Below are positions 34,443 through 44,713 of a DNA stretch of 64,000 nucleotides, in pieces. Origin of the DNA: Aspidapion aeneum (lineage: Eukaryota > Arthropoda > Insecta > Coleoptera > Brentidae); contig OY755042.1 of the NCBI GenBank assembly GCA_963576565.1, positions 4,454,112 through 4,518,111 on the forward strand, given 5' to 3'. How positions within the stretch are numbered: the first letter of the stretch is position 1; each line of letters begins with the position of its first letter. Position numbers and translations under genes: made by a program. The notes beneath the pieces were generated by a model. That model was given only the letters and a program-made list of their open reading frames with translations, searched no databases and was not told the origin of the DNA.

Positions 34443-34755
34443 TAAATGGATCCATGATGGATCCGATACTTATATTATTATTATCACGGAAAATGCTCTG
34501 AAGAGTTGGCACGTATGATCCCCCTGGGAGTAGCACCTACTAGGCGAACATGTCAAACAGACGGTAACCATCAATTTATTGTCAAAATAGAGGCACCAAG
34601 AACCTCATTATATCAGAATTCATATCTCTGGAGAACAGCATCGCAGTGGAATAAACTCCCTGCGACAGTTTTTCCTGCAGGTTGCAACCTGAACCGTTTC
34701 AAAACCAACACACACCAACATTTCCGCGCACTTGCCGCTTCTCGAGCGTGATAGG
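34443..34755 (+). pseudogene. jockey-like non-LTR element, extreme C-terminus
   Basis: The frame reads RTCQTDGNHQFIVKIEAPRT, then SYLWRTASQWNKLP and FPAGCNLNRFKTNTHQHF, ending in a stop at 34751. The TS.Y..S...RTA..WN.LP.....F..FK...H order is the conserved tail of reverse transcriptase ORFs of jockey/CR1-type elements. Only this 3' piece survives. Confidence 0.8.
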
Positions 34756-34828
34756 GATCTCCTTGCGAGTGCGCATACCCGTAAAAAAAAAACCTTCCCA
34801 GCCCATTAGCACAACCGAACCGAACTAT

Positions 34829-35005
34829 TCGGGGGGTGATCAGCTGAGCCAAATTTGTACACCATGCTACAGGACTTAATAAAATCTTGGTCCTGTAGTG
34901 TATTTTAGGGCCCTGTATAATGTCCTGTGGAGTCCTGTATGGTCCTGTAGACGAAATTTGTAAACATACTTTGGGCAGCTGATCACTCCTCGGGTCTATT
35001 ATAAT
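34829..35005. repeat. ~177-bp MITE-like inverted repeat
   Basis: GGGGTGATCAGCTGAGCC and AAATTTGTA with CTACAGGAC recur inverted as GGACCATACAGGAC-like, TACAAATTT and GGGCAGCTGATCACTCC. The centre repeats GTCCTGTAG/GTCCTGTGG motifs. Superfamily unknown. Confidence 0.6.
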
Positions 35006-35067
35006 AGGTACAGTGTCTCTATACGCGCTTTTACCAAAGATCTATTTTGACAACGTTGCGCCTACTA

Positions 35068-36498
35068 TACCGGGTGGGCCAAAAAAACCACACAATTTTT
35101 TTTTATTATAACTTTTGAATTATGCAATTGATTTTAATGGGACAAACCGCACTTGGCAGAGAATTAATTACCGAATGTATTTTTTTTCCACCATCTTAAA
35201 ATCCAAGATGGCGGATGGACGAAATTAAAATGTACCCTTCAAAGATGTTCGTTTATTCTCGTGTTGCGATATAATTTTTTTTAAATTAGTAAAAAAGCTG
35301 CATTTTTGCCACGCACAACAAGGACCGAATAAGCAAAATCGGTTCAGTAGTTATATATATATATATATTTTTCTATAAGCGTGCGGAAAAGTCCACTTTT
35401 CCGCACGCATTTTAGTGTGGAAAGTGCCACTTTTCCGCACTAGTGCGGAAAAATATTTTTTCCGCACTAGTGCGGAAAAGTAAATTTGTTACGATTTTGA
35501 GGTGTTCTATAACATTTAGACCGTTCAAAATACATTTGTATCTTTCCTAGCACACGAAATATCCTAAAAATATTCAAATTGACTAAAATTCTGCTATATT
35601 TTCAATATTTTCGATAAAATAAAGTTTTCAGTAAAATAGGTTCAAATTATAAGTTTTAAACCTCCCCGGTATAAATATCGTCATTGTCAAACAACAATCA
35701 ACACTAGTGGTTTTAGATTTGGCATCTTAAATCACCATAGCAACAAGTACAAACAAACTGTCAAAACAAAGCCAATTTTGCAGATACAAGCGTCTTTTGA
35801 ATTTTTCAAACAAAAAAATCAGATTTTCAATGGATTCTTCGGACGAAGAATGTGAATAATAATAATTGATTTGATTAAAACGTTTTGAATATAAATAATT
35901 TTCTGATTAATTTTTAGTTTTTTCCTCACGCTTATAGAAAAAATAGTGTACCTAACTCGTGCGTAAAGTGTCTTTTCCGCACTTGATTACTGGCCAAACT
36001 CCGCTATCGCGTCGTTTGGCCATCTGCAATCGCGTGCGGAAAAGAGGCACTTTCCGCACTAGTTAGGTAAACTACTATTTTGTTTCAACCATTGTTTTGC
36101 ATATTATACGATTGCCTTGCCAATCATGTCTGCATTTATTTCCTTATAAATTCATTACTACTGAACCGATTTTAATGAAATAAAAACATCCTGGTGAGAA
36201 TTTGTTGCTTTTTAAAGATCATGATCAAAGTTTATCGCCATCTTGAAATTTAAGATGGCGGACAGACTAATACTTGATTCTTCAAAATGGCGTGTTTATT
36301 CTTAGTTTCCGCAAATGTTTTAGTTGTTTTTTAATTTATAGAAAAGCACTACTTTTCCCCCACACAACGAGGTTCAGATTAGTAAAATCGGTGTGGTGGT
36401 GGGTATAAGGAAATTAATGCAGACATGATTGGCAAGGCAATCGTATAATATTCAAAATAATGGTTAAAATTGTCCGGTTTTTTTTGGCCCACCCGGTA
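35068..36498. mobile_element. foldback with ACCGGGTGGGCCAAAA ends, interrupted by family C copy 2
   Basis: The left end ACCGGGTGGGCCAAAAAAAC and the right end TTTTGGCCCACCCGGTATG are inverted. Matching AAGATGGCGGA and CGATTTTAATG blocks occur further in. A family C element of opposite orientation to 18443-19162 sits at 35369-36080 inside it. The ends resemble other Tc1/mariner-like or foldback elements with GGGTG termini. Confidence 0.75.
35369..36080 (+). mobile_element. family C repeat, copy 2
   Basis: Reverse complement of 18443-19162 with high identity: same AGTGCGGAAAAG palindromes at the start, the same internal block (AGCACACGAAATATCCTAAA), and the same CGCGTCGTTTGGCC end. Because the two copies are so similar, this family was probably active recently. 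Confidence 0.85.
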
Positions 36499-36810
36499 TG
36501 TTCTATGATATTATCGTCAGCCAAGGCCAAAACAGCACGCTACAAATCTTTTATTTTCATTATTCTTTTCAAAATATGAAGAACAGTTTCAGTCCAGTAA
36601 AGTTCATTTACCGGACTGCCGGACTCAAATTGAAAATGTAATTTTTGCAATTCAGGGACTAAAAACGCATTTTAGTCCCTCATTTTAGGGACTAAAATAG
36701 TACTTTTTATCCCGGGGACTAACATATTTTACTCCCGGGGGGGGAGCATCTAAAAATAGGCCTATACACTATCAAAATAAACTACCTAGCCTCATCTATA
36801 CATTCCTACG
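36499..36810. repeat. left flank of the Crypton-like gene with palindromic GGGACTAAAA motifs
   Basis: At 36658-36745, GGGACTAAAA, TTTTAGTCCC and ACTTTTTATCCCGGGGACTA form overlapping palindromes. The same GGGATAAAAAGTA..ACTTTAGTCCC string lies in inverted orientation on the other side of the gene (about 38461-38492) and in the gene-free repeat at 46620-47345. Confidence 0.6.
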
Positions 36811-37593
36811 TTATTTGACATTATTATTGTTTGTTATATTGATATTCAAAATAGCGCCGCTACAGCCAACTAAATGAATCAATGATCGTGGATCTGAATC
36901 GATTACGCTTCGCTGTTGGTTGAGGTTGATGTTTTGCAGTGGAGATCCGAAAATTGCTGGTTCGGTGTGATCAGTGCTGCTGTCTTCGTTGATTGTGGGT
37001 TCTGGAAAATTGCATACTGTTACGGTACGTGATTGGCCTTGGCTTTTATGACTCTTGACATCTGTCCTCAAGTTTTGACTGAATATTTTATCCGCCACAT
37101 TTTTTTTGTTTTCGATTGATTGCTCAACATACCCTTCAGCAACGGTAGCACTTTTCCAACCACCGTGTCTTTTGAGCTGGTCAATATTCGTTCCAGAATC
37201 TGCTAAAAGGGAAGCAGAGGTACGCCTGAAGCAGTGTCCTGTGTATGAAACGGCCTCTGGCAGGTTCAGGAAGGCAGCTATTTTTCGCGGGAAAAGCCCA
37301 AAAGTATTCTTTCCAACAGGTTGTGATAAACATTTGCCGTCTTTATAGCCAATGAAATATCTCGATATTGTCAAATTTGTTGGTCTCAGAGCCATGTAGG
37401 ATTTACAGATTTTCACTACGTCTGTAGCGTTGCTTTCTTTGGAGTTCTTCACTATGAAGCATCGGTCAGTTTGATTTTTCGTGTTGCGAACTGTGACAAC
37501 AAGATGAAAATCTTGGACTTGAACATCTTCATTCTGTAGCTGGCACAGTTCAACACCCCTGCATGCACCGGCTACTTCCATTATCAACGCCAC
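36811..37593 (-). CDS. Crypton-like tyrosine recombinase, exon 2 (catalytic domain)
   Basis: The catalytic half of a tyrosine recombinase. Joined to exon 1 (166 codons) it contains the expected residues: R178 in ACRGVELCQL, a likely beta-hairpin Lys at 205, H286 and R289 in TGHCFRRTS, H309 in RHGGWKS and the nucleophile Y321 in AEGYVEQS. The acceptor is TTTTTTCCAG|GTGGCG (37593). The C-terminus after about residue 340 is polar and Asn/Ser-rich, a tail of unknown role. There is no internal stop. Tyrosine recombinases of this kind are the transposition enzymes of Crypton elements in insects, which insert by recombination without duplications. A domesticated gene cannot be excluded. Confidence 0.88.
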   Translation of the reverse strand: MALIMEVAGACRGVELCQLQNEDVQVQDFHLVVTVRNTKNQTDRCFIVKNSKESNATDVVKICKSYMALRPTNLTISRYFIGYKDGKCLSQPVGKNTFGLFPRKIAAFLNLPEAVSYTGHCFRRTSASLLADSGTNIDQLKRHGGWKSATVAEGYVEQSIENKKNVADKIFSQNLRTDVKSHKSQGQSRTVTVCNFPEPTINEDSSTDHTEPAIFGSPLQNINLNQQRSVIDSDPRSLIHLVGCSGAILNINITNNNNVK

Positions 37594-37731
37594 CTGGAAA
37601 AAAGAGATTTTTCAGTTACTAAGTAGCAATACAATTTTTTGTACAAACTACGTAACCTGATAGCAACAAATGATATTTCGAATCAGTGACGTTAACATGG
37701 TTCATAATAATGTAAAAACAGTTCACTTTAC
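37594..37731 (-). other. intron in the Crypton-like gene
   Basis: 138 bp with donor AAG|GTAAAG and acceptor CCAG|GTGGCG. Splicing is phase 0 and joins YLMIK to VALIMEVAGACRG, which restores the helix preceding the catalytic Arg. Upstream exon translation into the intron stops after KVK, and the downstream frame has no ATG upstream of the catalytic Arg other than within the exon, so an intron is the simplest reading. Confidence 0.8.
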
Positions 37732-38229
37732 CTTGATCATCAAATATTCTTGATTTGGTGCTTCCTGGAGGAACTGCTGGATATGATCCATGTCCAGTAT
37801 TCGAGACTTCTTTGGGCGGTAGCCATCCCCATTTCTTTTCAAAAATGCCTTCAATTTTGAATATTTTCCAATGTCCAAACTTTTTTCAACGATCAGCTTT
37901 GATTTAATCATTGAATAATGTGACCAAACCGTTGAAGCCTTCAAATTTTTCGCATGATGGAAGAAATATGCAAGAAGTACCTTCTCCTGTGTAACATCAG
38001 CAACATCCTTAGCTTGACACCAATCCAGGAAATGTTTGTATTGTTTTTCATATATTTTCTCCGATTTAGCGGGCAGCAGTGCCTTCACTGCCTCTGCGGC
38101 AGCTGTATCAATATCAATATCCATTTTTTTTACTTTTGGGAACGCACTAGCAAATCGCAGAAATCTCCACGGCGTTGTTTGTATTTTAACAGTTATTTTA
38201 TGGTACCTTGACAACACCCTGACAACCAA
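37732..38229 (-). CDS. Crypton-like tyrosine recombinase, exon 1 (core-binding domain)
   Basis: The N-terminal DNA-binding (SAM-like/core-binding) domain. EKIYEKQYKHFLDWC, LLAYFFHHAKNLKASTVW and YSMIKSKLI are the helical repeats, followed by FLKRNGDGYRPKKS and MDHIQQFLQEA before the splice site. The first ATG is at 38229, but the Met at 38124 (MDIDIDTAAAEAVKAL) fits the family better, giving about 391 residues in all. The domain selects the crossover site and positions the catalytic half in exon 2. The frame is intact. Confidence 0.85.
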
Positions 38230-38752
38230 GTATTATCCAAGGCTATCTAAGAAATATCAACTGACTTAACGTCAGAGAATGAATGGTACTTTATTGGTTG
38301 TCACATTTTATAGGCCAATCAATAGTGCAGTGGAGATGACTTTCTTTTCGAAAAATTTAATTAAAAATTTGAATGAAACTATGCCCAGAATTGCAAAAAA
38401 TAGTATATATACCACTTGACTAAAGTGTCTTTTTATCCCTCAGCGAGTTGGTTAACATTTCGCCTCGGGATAAAAAGTATCACTTTAGTCCCTGGGTATA
38501 TAATGTACTATTATATTACGGTACAGTATGAAATAAAGCTTTCTCCTATTTCAGTCTATATTTCTTATTTTTTCAGAGCGTCATTGCATTCTGTATAATG
38601 CATATTAGAGACTTATTGGAAATGAAATAAGGTCTAGCAGTAATAATGCTAACAATATATTGACATCTACGCTTGCGCTGTTGCGCCGCAATATACGATA
38701 GACTTTAATAACTATTATGCTAGACTTTATTAGTCCACAAATAAAGTCATGC
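38230..38752. repeat. right flank with GGGATAAAAAGTA palindrome
   Basis: At about 38418-38500, GACTAAAGTGTCTTTTTATCC and GGGATAAAAAGTATCACTTT (ends overlap the 20-base limit; key parts are CTTTTTATCC and GGATAAAAAG) form an inverted pair. TAGTCCCTGGGTATATAATG then matches the end at 47317-47340. The remaining sequence shows nothing. Confidence 0.55.
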
Positions 38753-38764
38753 AGCATTTATTTA

Positions 38765-40438
38765 CCGTACCGAAAGCTGGAAAACTATAAGATCGATTAA
38801 AAAAGAAACATGCAGAGATATCATTTCACCAATTCCAGACAAAGAATGGGATGAGCATTTTAAAAAACTTTTAACTGAAGATAGAGCAGAATTCAAGGAA
38901 GACGCAAGAGACAATATAATTAGAACGATGGGATCTCCAGTACCCCTCACAATTTCTGAGGTCAAAAACGTGTGCACAACTTTAAAAAGCGGTAAATCTG
39001 CCGGACGCGGAAATATCCCAGCCGATCTTATTAAATATGGCACTGAAGAACTGTTTTGGAGATTACGGAATCTTTTCCAAAAATATTTAAATGGAACTGT
39101 AGTACCAACTGAGTGGAAAACGTCATATATATCCAAATACACAAAAAAGGAAAGAAAGATATATGTGACAATTATAGAGGTATATCTGTGACGAGTACGC
39201 TAAGCAGAATATACGGTAAAATAATAAGAAATAAAGTGGAGAGCGAATATAAAGACATGGAGGCAGAAGAACAATGGTTTCAGGGCGGGTAGATCGACTT
39301 CAGATCATCTCTTTTGTATAACCCAAGTTATTGAAAAGAAAATGGCATACGGACAAGAGCTGCATCTGCTTTACGTCGATTTGCAGAAGACATATGATAG
39401 TATACCACTAAATCTACTTTGGAAAGCGTTGGAAAACACAAACATAAGCGTACAACTAATTTAGGCCATCAAAAAGTTATACCGCAATAGTAAAAGCAAA
39501 AGTAACCAAAGACTTTCAAGTAAATAAAGGTCTTAAACAAGGTTGCTGTATCTCGCCTACGCTCTTCAAGATATACTTGGAACAAGTCCTTAAAGTATGG
39601 AAGAGAAAATGCCAAAACATGGGAATTCCGTTGGACGAAACCACCTTGTATACTTTATGTTTCGCCGATGATCAGATAGTAGTGGCTCAGGATTATGACG
39701 ACCTCGAATATATGACACGAAAACTAATAGAAGAGTACAAGTACAAGTAGGGACTAGAGGTTAATCTCAATAAGACAGAGTATATGTGTATCGGTGGAAT
39801 GAAACAGGATCTAATCTTAAATACCGGGCAGCGAATTCAGTCCTGTGATGAGTATAAATACTTAAGTCTAAAAATTACAGCTGACGAAACACTAGACAAA
39901 GGTATAAAAGATCGAAACGTACAAGGAAGAAAAGCAATAACTTTATTAAATGGAATAATTTGGGACCAAAGTATATCAAAACATAACAAAAAGCTTATAT
40001 ATAACACAATTGTAAAAAGTATTATTACATACGGCTCAGAAGTATGGCCAATCAAGGATAGAACAGAAAAAATGCTTTCCGCTACGGAGATGGACTATTG
40101 GAGAAGGGCAGCAGGGAAATCAAAAAGAGTCACAAATCAAAAAATAAGAGAAATTATGACAGTGGGGGGACGTACTTTAGTGGATGATATAAGAACAAAG
40201 CAACTGGTGTGGTACGGACATGTACAAAGAATGAATGATGAAAGACTACCTAAACAAATACTACAATGGAAACCAACTGGTCGAAGAAAACGAGGACGGC
40301 CAAGGAGAAGCTGGAGAGAAGGAATAGACAGTGAAATAAGAATAAGAGGTCTAGATGATGAATTATTGGCAAACAGAAACGAGTGGCGATTGGGTATCGG
40401 AAGACGTAGATTGTTGTGAAACCGATAAATATATATAT
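38765..40438 (+). mobile_element. RTE-type retrotransposon, copy 2, with 12-bp target duplication
   Basis: A 5'-truncated insertion that begins at a point equivalent to 13137 of copy 1 and ends CCGATAAATATATATAT. It is flanked by AGCATTTATTTA at 38753-38764 and 40439-40450. This fixes both ends and shows that the element has essentially no 3' untranslated region. The sequence is about 96-97% like copy 1 by eye. Confidence 0.92.
38770..40419 (+). pseudogene. RTE reverse transcriptase, copy 2 (frameshifted)
   Basis: The reverse transcriptase is in pieces: 38928-39191 (GSPVPLTISEVKNVCTTLKS), a frameshift at about 39133, the palm motif LYVDLQKTYDSIPLNL near 39370, a stop at about 39461, a deletion at about 39495, the CFADDQIVVAQDYDDLE core near 39660, and a good 3' part at 39784-40419 (211 codons) that reads through the region where copy 1 has TGA. 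The catalytic FADD is present, but the frame is irreparably broken. Confidence 0.9.
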
Positions 40439-40748
40439 AGCATTTATTTAACTTAGCCTTCTTTTGCATTGTGGTACTCTCCTCGATGAAGCATTTTTTG
40501 GTAACTGATAGTTTGTATGTCTGGAGTTGTGTGAATTGTCACTCAAAAACTCTATAAATTTATCTTTATGTCTGAAAAGAAACATTAGAGACTCATACAC
40601 ATACAAGCCAGGAACAGTCAAATTATTGAGATCTCTGAATTTAGTCCGACATGACTCAGACCAAGTCATACCAAGTAGTAAACACACTGCCCTTTTTTGT
40701 GTGTTTGAAAATTAGGTTTAGGGACGCCTGTATAAAAAGTAGGTCACA

Positions 40749-41004
40749 ATAGGGACTTCTTGCAATAAAGCCAGGCAGTAATTGTACCGGGCCCTATTCT
40801 GACAGTTTTCCATTGAAAACTAACAGTTGATGTTTTAAAATTAACATACCAAAGTCGAATTTATAACTATTAACTATTAATTCCGGCTGTTATAATACAC
40901 AAAGGCCTAATTTTAAAAGAAGAAAGCTGTTCATATAATGCGAAACTGTCAGAATAGTCCACGGCACAATTACTGCCTGGCTTTATTGCAATAAGTCTCT
41001 ATTA
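40749..41004. mobile_element. ~256-bp GCCAGGCAG-type MITE (intact copy)
   Basis: The terminal inverted repeats of about 35 bp contain GCAATAAAGCCAGGCAGTAA and its exact complement. The interior has CTGACAGTTTTCCATTGAAA and its inverted counterpart TGCGAAACTGTCAGAATAG. Relatives are at 11950-13016 and 45905-46335. No coding frame; superfamily unknown. Confidence 0.8.
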
Positions 41005-41639
41005 TATCCTAAATAGTTCTTAAACTCGTTCAAAAAAGATAATTACAACAATTTGAACTATGTTCCTATCAAGGTTGACATTTTAATTAGCAATGCTAAA
41101 CTATGTTGTTTTATCAGCAGAAGTAAGGCAAAATGCAGTTACAACTATTTACTAGCTGGCTCATATCAACTGACTACACAATTTATTACTACTGCAAAAG
41201 GAAATAAACAATTAAACTTTTTATTTGATTAAATTTATCAAAGTTAATTTTAAGTACCTATTTTATGATACCCCCAAGGACACACTTTGGTCTATGGGCA
41301 AGTTCGCCGAAATTAGGGAAATGGTATAATGTGGGGTTACCAATTTTCCATTTTACAGCAGTTAGAGGGGTTTATCAGCATGTCCCAAAACCAACCAAAA
41401 CTATGATGACCATCCCAAAGGGGTAGGTTAAACAAAGGGTAACCAATCAAAAAATGACGATGTAAAAAAATAGCAAAACTTGAATTGAAATTGAAAGTTA
41501 ATTTTATTATTTTTATTTCACTGCAGCATTCTTCAGTTTTTTCTACCGGCGACAGGAGTGCTGGTAGACGCCAAAATATGCCTTTTTTTTGGTTTTTTCA
41601 TATTTTCATTTATAATGCACATTAAAGTCAAAGTCAAAG
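41005..41639. other. intergenic sequence
   Basis: Nothing supported. A short AAAGTC tandem (about 41625-41643) marks the 3' tail of the minus-strand non-LTR element that follows. Confidence 0.4.
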
Positions 41640-42535
41640 TCAAAAGTAGCTTTATTGTCTGTAGAAAAAGATTACATTGACAAAGCCATGCTTATCTAAC
41701 TTAACGTCTACCTAATCTGCACTGTATATGCTAATATTAGTAAGAAAATATAAGTATACATATTCGTTACAATATAAATAAAGTAAAATAATAATTATAA
41801 CCAGCAAATAAATTTCACTCCAGTTTTATAATAGTCGAATCCACAAAATTGGAAATGTGTAAGCCTACTTTAAAGTTTATTAAAATTTGAATCCAAGAAG
41901 GAATATTTTATTTCTATTTATCTAGTGAGAAAAAAATTCTTCCAAGCTATAGTAGCTCTTTGTGGCTAAGAATTCCTTTGTCATCCTTCTGAATTTTTTA
42001 TAGCAAACAATTTGCCTAATTTCCACCGATAAATGATTAAATATTTTTTTTTCATTGTATATAAATGAGTTTTTAAAGAAGGTTGAATGCGGAATTGGAA
42101 GTTGCAATAAAAAGGGACGACGACTAGAGTAAGTACTAGGTCTTTCTAATTCGCCTCGATATTTTTTAAACACCAAACAAACTGTCTCCAAAATAAAGAT
42201 ACAACATAATGTTAGTATTTTATATTCCTGAAATAAAGGTCTACAGGAACTACGTCTTTTTACTCTACAAAGATATCTGATTGCTCTCTTTTGTAAAGTA
42301 AATACCGATTTAAAAAGTTGATTTGAACAGCATCCCCAAAAGCATATGCCATAAGAAAGATGTGATTGAACCAAAGAATAGTATACATTTTTTGCTGTAA
42401 CAAAATCCAAGTTCTGTGCTACTACTCTCAGAGCAAAACAGCCTGAAGCAATCTTACCATTTAACTTTTTAATATGTTCATCAAACTTAAGTGAATTATC
42501 AATTATGATATCCAAGAACTTATTAATACCCTGGT
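41640..42535 (-). pseudogene. jockey-like non-LTR element, C-terminal half
   Basis: A 197-codon frame at 41922-42515 reads DIIIDNSLKFDEHIKKLNGK, then FALRVVAQNLDF, YSLVQSHLSYGICFWG, LQKRAIRYLCRVKRRSSCRP, LFQEYKILTLCCIFILE, and HSTFFKNSFIYNEKKIFNHL near the end. This is the thumb and C-terminal region of a CR1/jockey-type reverse transcriptase; compare 53725-55011. A 3' untranslated part reaches about 41640 and ends in AAAGTC repeats. The palm is missing; the 5' side meets the RTE copy at 42540. Confidence 0.88.
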
Positions 42536-42542
42536 TTGTAAT

Positions 42543-43730
42543 ATTTTCATTCTTAGAGATCTAATAGAGAAGGATTTTCATGAACAAGAAGAAGAGCAAA
42601 GTGGGTTTCGCGCAGGCAGATCTTGTAGTGATAATGTTTTTTGTCTTAAACAAGTAATTGAGAAAAGGAGCGCCAGAAATATAGAGACTCATGTTACCTT
42701 ACAAAAAGCATATGATACCGTTCCAGTAGAAAAATTATGGACAGTGTTAGAGCAAACTAATATCAATCATACATACATAAAAGCGATAAAAGAACTATAC
42801 AAAAGAATTCCTGGTAACAAAAGGCTTAAGACAGGGATGTTGTATCTCTCCAACTCTTTTTAAAATATATATCGCAGTAGCTCTAAAAAACTGGAAATGT
42901 AAAGTGCACGGCATGGGAATACAACTTAACGACCGATTTACCATATACACACTACACTTTGCTGACGACCAAGTAATTGTGGCTAATGATAAAGAAGATA
43001 TGGAGTATATGATGAGAAAGTTAACAGAACAATACCAAAAGTGGGGATTAACAGGGAATGTGGACTAGACACAGTACTTATGTATTAGAAACGAATCCAG
43101 TGAGTTAGTACTAGAAAATGGACAAACAATATCTCAATGCAATGAGTATGTATACTTGGGTGTCACATTGGATAAGACAGGTACAGACTCTAAAGAATTG
43201 GAAAAAAGAATAGTAAAAGCAAAAAAAGTTATTGGATGTCTTAACAGTATTTTATGAAACAGAGAGATAAAAAAGAATGTAAAATTTAACATATATGAAA
43301 CAATGGTCAAAAGCACGCTGTTGTATGGAATAGAGACTTGTCTCATAACAGAAAAATACAAAACAAAAATGGAAAGTGTCGAAATGGATGCAATAAGAAG
43401 ATCAATGAGAATATCTAGAATAGATCACATAAGAAATGAGATCATAAAAGAAAGAATGGGAATCGAGGGAAGTATAACAGATGACATCACTAGAAGGCAA
43501 CTGATATGGTACGGCCATGTACAACGGATGAACGACGAAAGATTACCAAAGCAGGTCCTGGAATGGCAACCAATAGGGCACAGAAAAAGAGGGCGTCCTA
43601 AACTAGAATGGCAACAGTCAATCCAAAGATCAATGAGTCAAAAAAAATCTGACAGAGGATGATTGTCAGGATCGAAGGAGGTGGAGAATAGGCGTCGGAC
43701 AACGTAGAAAAACGTTCTAAACCGACATAG
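42543..43730 (+). pseudogene. RTE-related reverse transcriptase, divergent copy 3
   Basis: EEEQSGFRAGRSCSDNVFCL, then VTLQKAYDTVPVEKLW (palm motif, with the first catalytic Asp altered to Gln by the local change VTLQKAYD), a frameshift, the LRQGCCISPTLFK equivalent (about 42825-42860), LHFADDQVIVANDKEDMEY (about 42955), and the C-terminal frame at 43303-43662 with LIWYGHVQRMNDERLPKQVL and GHRKRGRPKLEW. It belongs to the same clade as the copies at 13052 and 38770 but clearly to another family. Several stops. Confidence 0.85.
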
Positions 43731-43738
43731 TAGTAGTA

Positions 43739-44713
43739 TTACAAACACAACTTTTTCTGGGTATTACGCCACTAGTAAGGAAAAATTACTTTAAAAAATT
43801 ATAAAAAACCACTGCGTTTCTCCTAGAAAAATAAAAATCACTAATTTGTCAGTGGCTTTCTATAAAAATAAATAGTTGCCTAGTAAAACCTAAACCACTT
43901 ATCTTTAAATTACTATTATTAGAGTTTGTCAGCATTCTTTTGAGAGTAATCATAGAATTAAATGGGGAGAAACAATAATTTTACAAAAAGAATCTAATGA
44001 CATTAAAAGAAAATTAAAAGAATCAGCATGTATTTATTTAAATGAAGATAACTGTCTTTCAAGTATTTCTATAGATATAAGTAAAGCTTGGCTTCCTATT
44101 CTCAGACAAGATTTGCAAAAAGGTTTTTTCAAAATTAATTAATACTGTAATGAAATTCTGATTATTGTTTTTTAAATAGATTTTGATATAATATCATAAT
44201 TTTGTAAAAATTTCTAAATGGTTATAAAAAAGAGACCTTATTGATTCTAGTTTTAATGAGTCACCCTGTTCTGTTTATTTTTAAATTTGAAAACAACATT
44301 GACTGACATAATGTCTTGAAATAGTATCATGTTACCTTGTGTTTTGTTTAGATTGGTCAATTGTTTTTTTTTTTTTTTTGATAAACTTCAGAATATTGAC
44401 AATTTGTCAACGATATAATAATAAAAAATATATTTGAACAAGAAACATTTAAGATTTTGAGACAAAATATAAATAAAAAGCTTGAAAACGATTGTAGATT
44501 GACAATCGAAACGTAGCATATTCAAATTCAATTAAAAGATAAGTGGTTTAGGTTTTACTAGGCAACTATTTATTTTTATAGAAAGCCACTGACAAATTAG
44601 TGATTTTTATTTTTCTAGGAGAAACGCAGTGGTTTTTTATAATTTTTTTATAATTTTTTAAAGTAATTTTTCCTTACTAGTGGCGTAATACCCAGAAAAA
44701 GTTGTGTTTGTAA
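43739..44713 (+). mobile_element. Penelope-like element 3' end between ~172-bp inverted repeats
   Basis: The arms 43739-43912 and 44541-44713 are near-perfect inverted copies (CACAACTTTTTCTGGGTATT, CCACTGCGTTTCTCC and their complements). Between them lie a GIY-YIG C-terminal frame (43948-44142) and the Penelope 3' motif CTTGAAAACGATTGTAGATT..AATCGAAACGT (about 44480-44512). Penelope elements are often flanked by rearranged long repeats in inverted orientation, which fits. Confidence 0.8.
43948..44142 (+). pseudogene. Penelope GIY-YIG endonuclease C-terminal fragment
   Basis: 65 codons ending in TAA: NHRIKWGETIILQKESNDIK, ACIYLNEDNCLSSISIDISK and AWLPILRQDL. The H.I.W...ILQKE / E...IYLN...C.S..S.DI...W.P.L pattern is the end of the Penelope ORF. 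It is distinct in sequence from the fragment at 26653-26889, so two Penelope families are present. Confidence 0.82.

Noticed and set aside
37106..37348. Plus-strand frames over the recombinase
   Set aside because: Antisense shadows of the Crypton-like catalytic exon.
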